Of a stretch of DNA of 10,583 nt, positions 7,705-10,583 are shown one piece after another. Location of the stretch: positions 212,226 to 222,808 of the forward strand of contig MU069485.1 in assembly GCA_002284615.2 (NCBI GenBank). The letters are read 5' to 3'. A program made the position numbers and the translations under genes. The notes below the pieces were generated by a model that was not told where the DNA came from, did no database searches, and saw only the letters and a program-made list of their open reading frames with translations. Source of the stretch: Dunaliella salina. Lineage: Eukaryota; Chlorophyta; Chlorophyceae; Chlamydomonadales; Dunaliellaceae. The number at the start of each line of letters is the position of its first letter. Within the stretch, counting starts at the first letter, position 1.

Positions 7705-9175
7705 ATGTCCTGGATCTGAGAACCTTTGGGTGAGGCCCTAGCGAGCCTGCTTGTTAGAAGGCTGACAAACTTTACAAGAAAGGAGCCGTCAGTCAAAACA
7801 CATCACTGCTAGGCTGAAAGTCCAGGCAGCAAGTCTGGCATAAGGACTCTATTTTTTCCCCACTTGTTAGGTTGCCGTTCGTAAGAGCATACGGCTGTGC
7901 CTATTGCATGCAGCCTTTTCTTGTCTTTAGCCTGTGGAGCAGTGCAGCAGCCTTGATGTGAGGGGGTATGCAATGCTTGCAACCTGCTTGTAAGTGTTGC
8001 TGTCTCTAGAGGGCAGCTGTGCCTCGTCAAGCAGGTTGCTGCAAGTCCTGTGGTCCCTGGAGTGCCACCTCGCCTTGCCAAGTGGGCTGCTGCAAATGTG
8101 CATTAACTGCAGTACCAACTTGACTGGCCCAGTGAGCTGCTGTTGTGTGCAGCTGCAATGCATAATGAATCGTAATGAATTGCCATGATGGCCAATTATG
8201 GTTCTGTGTTTTGCAGGTTTTCTGCATTGAACATCCCATGCATATGCTTTGCAAGACAACATAGCATGTGGCATTGGTCAATTACAGCGACGTTGTGTCT
8301 AATTTTGTTTGCCTGCTAGTCTTCCTTGCTTCCCAAGCCAAGCTATCAGGTCCCTGGTCAGAAGCTGTGTGCTCTCCCTGATGCTTCCATATCTGTGTGA
8401 GTATGCCTCAGGTGCTCATCAGCACCCAACCAAGTCCCAAGGACATGAAAAGTTGATGCCTGTTCCTTCTCATTGTTGAAACAATACCAAATGTTTGCAC
8501 TGGATTGTGGAAGCAGTGAAAAAGTAGCCTCAGTTGATTCAGGAGATACCCCTCCAAGTACCTCATTATTGTGAACTAAATCTGTGGAATGAAAATTTCT
8601 GGCAGTAGAAATTAAACGCTTACAATAGTAATCAAGTGAATCTGCGCACTGCATCAAATCCCATGCATTCCGGCCCACCCCCTTTCAACTCAGCTAATCC
8701 AGTAGTATTTAACACTAGCCACGACAACATACCAAAAAAATGCTCTCTTGTGAAAAATCTCAGGGTTTTGGATTTGGGGCAATTAGATACTAGCCGCAGT
8801 ATACAATAAGACTGAGCAATCTGGTGCAAACCATGTTACCTTTGTGAACACTGCTTCTCCATGTGTAATGAAGCGCAAGCCACAGTGTGCAAGAGCATAC
8901 AAAATGCTGTGTCGCACCTTGGTGGGACACACTGTTAGTGTCAGCGCTAGCTGTTGGGTCTTTTCTTAATGCAGACTGGCTGTGTCCAGTGCAGACTTCC
9001 ACTTGTACTTCTTTTCACTCACCCCTGCCTCCCAGGCCACCCATGAAAACCTCAAAACCTTATGCCCGTATACTTTGTGCTGAAAATTCCATGCATTTGC
9101 TATGTAATATGCGTAAATGTATACAAAAAGAGGGAATTGGCCAACCCTACGTACCACACCTCTCCTGCCTGCCAG
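7603..9175 (+). other. Intron between exons 6994-7602 and 9176-9492
   Basis: It is bounded by GTGAGT (7603) and CCTGCCTGCCAG (ending 9175), phase 0. It contains the decayed exon-end copy, a weak 51-bp repeat (8028-8150), and a 107-codon minus-strand open frame ending at 8358 (includes NAWDLMQCADSLDYYC and ANIWYCFNNEKEQ). That frame has an upstream in-frame stop and no splice or domain support, so I do not call it a gene. Confidence 0.7.
8028..8150. repeat. Weak three-copy repeat, about 51-bp period
   Basis: CAAGCAGGTTGCTGCAAG at 8028, CAAGTGGGCTGCTGCAAA at 8079 and CAGTGAGCTGCTG at about 8130 recur at 50-51-bp spacing, with similar TGCC/TGGCC words before each. Old and diverged. Confidence 0.5.
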
Positions 9176-9492
9176 GCCACCTCTCATGAGCTCAGCGTCT
9201 TTCTGGGAGGGCACTTGAAGCAAGCCCCCTCCTTCGGCAGGCTCAACAGTGTAGGCCGGCAGCCCCCAGCCCCCTCCCCTGAAGCATCTGCAGCGAGTGA
9301 GGAAGGCACAGAGCCTGCAGCAGGAGCAGTCAGTAGTGCTGCAGCTCCTGCTGGTGGGGATGATGAGCAGCAAGGAGGGGGCCTGGCTGTGGACACCGAG
9401 CAAGAGGAGCTGCAAGGGCGGTGGAGCCCCATCCATGGCGGTAGCCGCGAGGCGTTTGAAGCCGTGTTTGACCCCTCCAGGGTGTTGCGCAG
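9176..9492 (+). CDS. Exon of the main gene: linker plus short conserved-looking end (unknown protein)
   Basis: The acceptor is CTCTCCTGCCTGCCAG ending at 9175, a good pyrimidine-rich site. The donor is GTGAGG at 9493. The exon is 105 codons plus two bases, starting in phase 0 (as the previous exon requires) and ending in phase 2. It opens ATSHELSVFLGGHLKQ, passes through a Pro/Ala/Glu/Gly-rich low-complexity stretch (SEEGTEPAAGAVSSAA), then an acidic/Gln part (VDTEQEELQGRW). It ends in SPIHGGSREAFEAVFD followed by PSRVLR. The final AG plus the T at 10399 make a Ser codon with the next constitutive exon. Reading through the donor gives TGA at once. The last 22 codons plus donor are tandemly repeated downstream. 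Confidence 0.8.
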
Positions 9493-9550
9493 GTGAGGCA
9501 TAGGTGATGTGGAGCATGTGCTGTTGCTTTTGCTGTTATCGTTCATGGAG

Positions 9551-9616
9551 CACCATCCGCGGCAGCAGCCGCAAGGCATTTGAAGCCGTGTTTGACCCCT
9601 TGAGGGTGTTGCGCAG
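9551..9616 (+). CDS. Candidate cassette exon, duplicate of the preceding exon end
   Basis: If spliced after an ATGGAG acceptor (AG at 9549-9550), this copy supplies one base, 21 codons and two bases, so it is phase 2 to 2 and can be inserted without shifting the frame. It encodes (S)TIRGSSRKAFEAVFDPLR then VLR, closely matching the end of the previous exon. Its donor GTGAGG at 9617 is intact. The 58-base intron before it (9493-9550) is short, and its acceptor lacks a preceding pyrimidine base, but has a TGTTGCTTTTGCTGTTATCG tract. It may be skipped, included in tandem, or dead; only transcripts can tell. Confidence 0.4.
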
Positions 9617-9641
9617 GTGAGGCATGGATGTTCTAGAGCGC

Positions 9642-9675
9642 ATGCTGTTGCTGTTGCTATTGCTGTTGCTGTGAT
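9642..9675. repeat. Short TGCTGT hexanucleotide repeat
   Basis: The intron part of copy 2 contains about five imperfect TGCTGT units. Shorter versions occur in copies 1 and 4. Confidence 0.7.
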
Positions 9676-9691
9676 GCTGTCGGCCTTGGAG

Positions 9692-9760
9692 CCCCATACA
9701 CGGCGGTAGGTGCAAACAGTTTTTTGGACCAGTGTTGGACGCCTCAAAGGTGCTGCGCAG
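9692..9760 (+). CDS. Second candidate cassette exon, more diverged duplicate
   Basis: This third copy follows CCTTGGAG and ends before GTGAAC at 9761. It is 69 bases, again phase 2 to 2 and stop-free, encoding PIHGGRCKQFFGPVLDASK then VLR. Several residues conserved between copies 1 and 2 are changed (AFEAVFD becomes FFGPVLD). A stop-free frame of 23 codons has roughly a one-in-three chance of arising at random, so openness is weak evidence. The donor is poorer than in the other copies. Confidence 0.27.
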
Positions 9761-10028
9761 GTGAACTAAGGGTTCGGGGTTTACCAACCATTTTCAGATC
9801 AAGTGTGAACTGACAGTCTGATGAAGCTGTGCTTGACCCTGCCAGGGTGATGTACGAGTGAGGCACAGGTATCTGGGGCTTGTGCTGTTGTTGGCATGAG
9901 TAAAGTGCGCCCCCTTGGACTCCTGCGGTGGCTTTCTAGCATTCCTGAAGCATTAGCATGTCTCCCGCGGTCTGCTGGCCTTTGAACTTCTCAAAGATGA
10001 CTGCCTCATGAGCAAAAGCAGTTGCTGA

Positions 10029-10247
10029 TTGCACCTGCAGCTGCCCTGTGTGTGTACTGTGGGCCTGGGGATTGATGCAGCTGTGCATGCGTGTTCCTTG
10101 GGAGCGGACATTGTAGGACGTGATGTTGCAAGCAATGCAGCACTTTGGGCCCTCCCTCCCCCCCAAAAAGAACTTTCTGACTGCCCGATCGCCATCAAAC
10201 TTGATATCCATACTGCATTCCAGTTGGTGCACACAAGTGTAAGTGTG
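10029..10247 (+). pseudogene. Possible reverse-transcriptase-like fragment of a retroelement
   Basis: A plus-strand frame from after a TGA at 10026-10028 to a stop near 10250 contains GLGIDAAVHACSLGAD and, later, PIAIKLDIHTAFQLVHTS. The second piece resembles motif A of reverse transcriptases of non-LTR elements (a hydrophobic run, K-x-D, then AF). The first resembles the Gly-rich EA.VH segment that often precedes it. The spacing is right, but the fragment is only about 73 codons, has no motif B or C, and is interrupted upstream. It lies in an intron, so it would be a dead relic. The match is from memory of family patterns and may be chance. Confidence 0.3.
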
Positions 10248-10248
10248 T

Positions 10249-10250
<2 letters not shown>

Positions 10251-10298
<48 letters not shown>
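10251..10298. repeat. (GT)24 microsatellite
   Basis: A perfect GT tract of 48 bases, preceded by imperfect GTGTAAGTGTGTAA. It lies in the intron about 100 bases before the last exon. Confidence 0.98.
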
Positions 10299-10299
<1 letters not shown>

Positions 10300-10398
10300 A
10301 GAATGCTGCCGCCTCATCTTAAAATGCTTGGGATGCTCAACCTTACACTCAACATAACTCACAGCACTGATCTGTTCTGCCGTTCATGTGCGCACCAG

Positions 10399-10583
10399 TG
10401 ACTCTCAACGCCGCGCGCACCTGCTGGATGGCTATGATTTGCGCCATGAGCTGCGGGAGCTCTTACAAGAGGGGCAAGAGGCGGGGCCTAGCAGCCATGT
10501 CCGTGCAGGGGATGGTGACTACTCTAACCTAGCTCTGGCAGGCGCAGAGGCGGTGCTATTTGGCCACCGCAACTTGTCTGTGG
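10399..10583 (+). CDS. Exon of the main gene, cut by the window end (unknown protein)
   Basis: The acceptor is GTGCGCACCAG ending at 10398. The first base T completes the Ser codon begun by AG of the upstream phase-2 donor, and 61 codons then run open to the edge. Residues begin DSQRRAHLLDGYDLRHEL and continue RELLQEGQEAGPSSHVRAGD, then YSNLALAGAEAVLFGHRNLS. Composition is charged and balanced, unlike the linkers before it, so this may start or belong to a folded domain. The amphipathic LLDGYDLRHELRELLQ part is probably helical. I cannot name the domain. Codon third positions rich in G/C match the other exons. The 3' end of the gene is outside the window. Confidence 0.82.

Larger units (their letters stand above)
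9422..9900. repeat. Tandem array of an exon end plus donor and intron start (about four copies)
   Basis: Copies begin with TGGAGC.CCAT at 9422, 9546 and 9687. A degenerate fourth begins at about 9787. Spacing is 124, 141 and about 100 bp. Each unit holds a ~70-base exon-like part, the donor GTGAGG (GTGAAC in copy 3) and a TGCTGT-rich intron part. Copies 1 and 2 agree at about 88 percent across the exon-like part and donor. Copy 4 keeps GTGAGGCACAGG and GTGCTGTTG, but its exon part is disrupted. Confidence 0.9.
9761..10398 (+). other. Intron before the last exon in the window
   Basis: It contains the decayed fourth exon copy, a possible reverse-transcriptase-like fragment (10029-10247) and a GT tract. 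It ends with GTGCGCACCAG at 10398. If the cassette copies are skipped, the intron runs from 9493 to 10398. Confidence 0.65.

Noticed and set aside
8358..8678. Minus-strand 107-codon frame
   Set aside because: It looks protein-like in composition, but has an in-frame stop just upstream, no good splice sites and no domain. It lies inside an intron of the main gene.
9787..9860. Fourth copy of the duplicated exon as a usable exon
   Set aside because: In the required phase it contains a TGA, and the available acceptors do not match phase 2. Only the donor region is preserved.

Overview
The window looks like nuclear DNA of a eukaryote: exons bounded by GT..AG introns with conserved phase, a TACTAAT branch-point-like site, very long (TG)n tracts, low-complexity Ala/Gly/Ser/Gln-rich protein segments and DNA-transposon remnants. 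This style fits a chlorophyte alga (a Dunaliella- or Chlamydomonas-like genome), but that is inference only. There is no sign of bacterial operons, RNA genes or CRISPR.

One plus-strand gene appears to span the window and run off the right edge, and probably the left one. Its supported exons are 156-260 (least certain), 6994-7602, 9176-9492 and 10399 to the end. Phases agree at every junction (0/0, 0/0, 2/2). The product is not recognised. Visible parts are a polar helix-like stretch, two long low-complexity linkers and a charged, more globular last exon. Two exons are followed, inside the next intron, by tandem copies of their own 3' end plus splice donor. In the second case two extra copies (9551-9616, 9692-9760) are open, in frame and phase-symmetric, so they could be cassette exons.

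The presumed 6.7-kb intron 261-6993 is packed with repeats. In order it holds diverged tandem repeats (396-870), a perfect (TG)90 tract with a CG cap (1241-1442), an 18-bp minisatellite (2610-2810), a 534-bp MITE-like element (2811-3344) and a ~2.0-kb TIR transposon (3648-5635). The MITE sits in one copy of a duplicated sequence whose other copy is an empty site. It carries eight TACGCA hexamers near its ends. The larger element has a candidate 7-bp target duplication and a broken minus-strand gene with cysteine clusters, which I could not assign to a superfamily. The rest of the intron (5636-6993) shows no supported gene.

The intron 7603-9175 holds the decayed exon-end copy and a weak 51-bp repeat. 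The last intron region (9761-10398) holds a decayed fourth exon copy, a possible reverse-transcriptase-like fragment and a (GT)24 tract.
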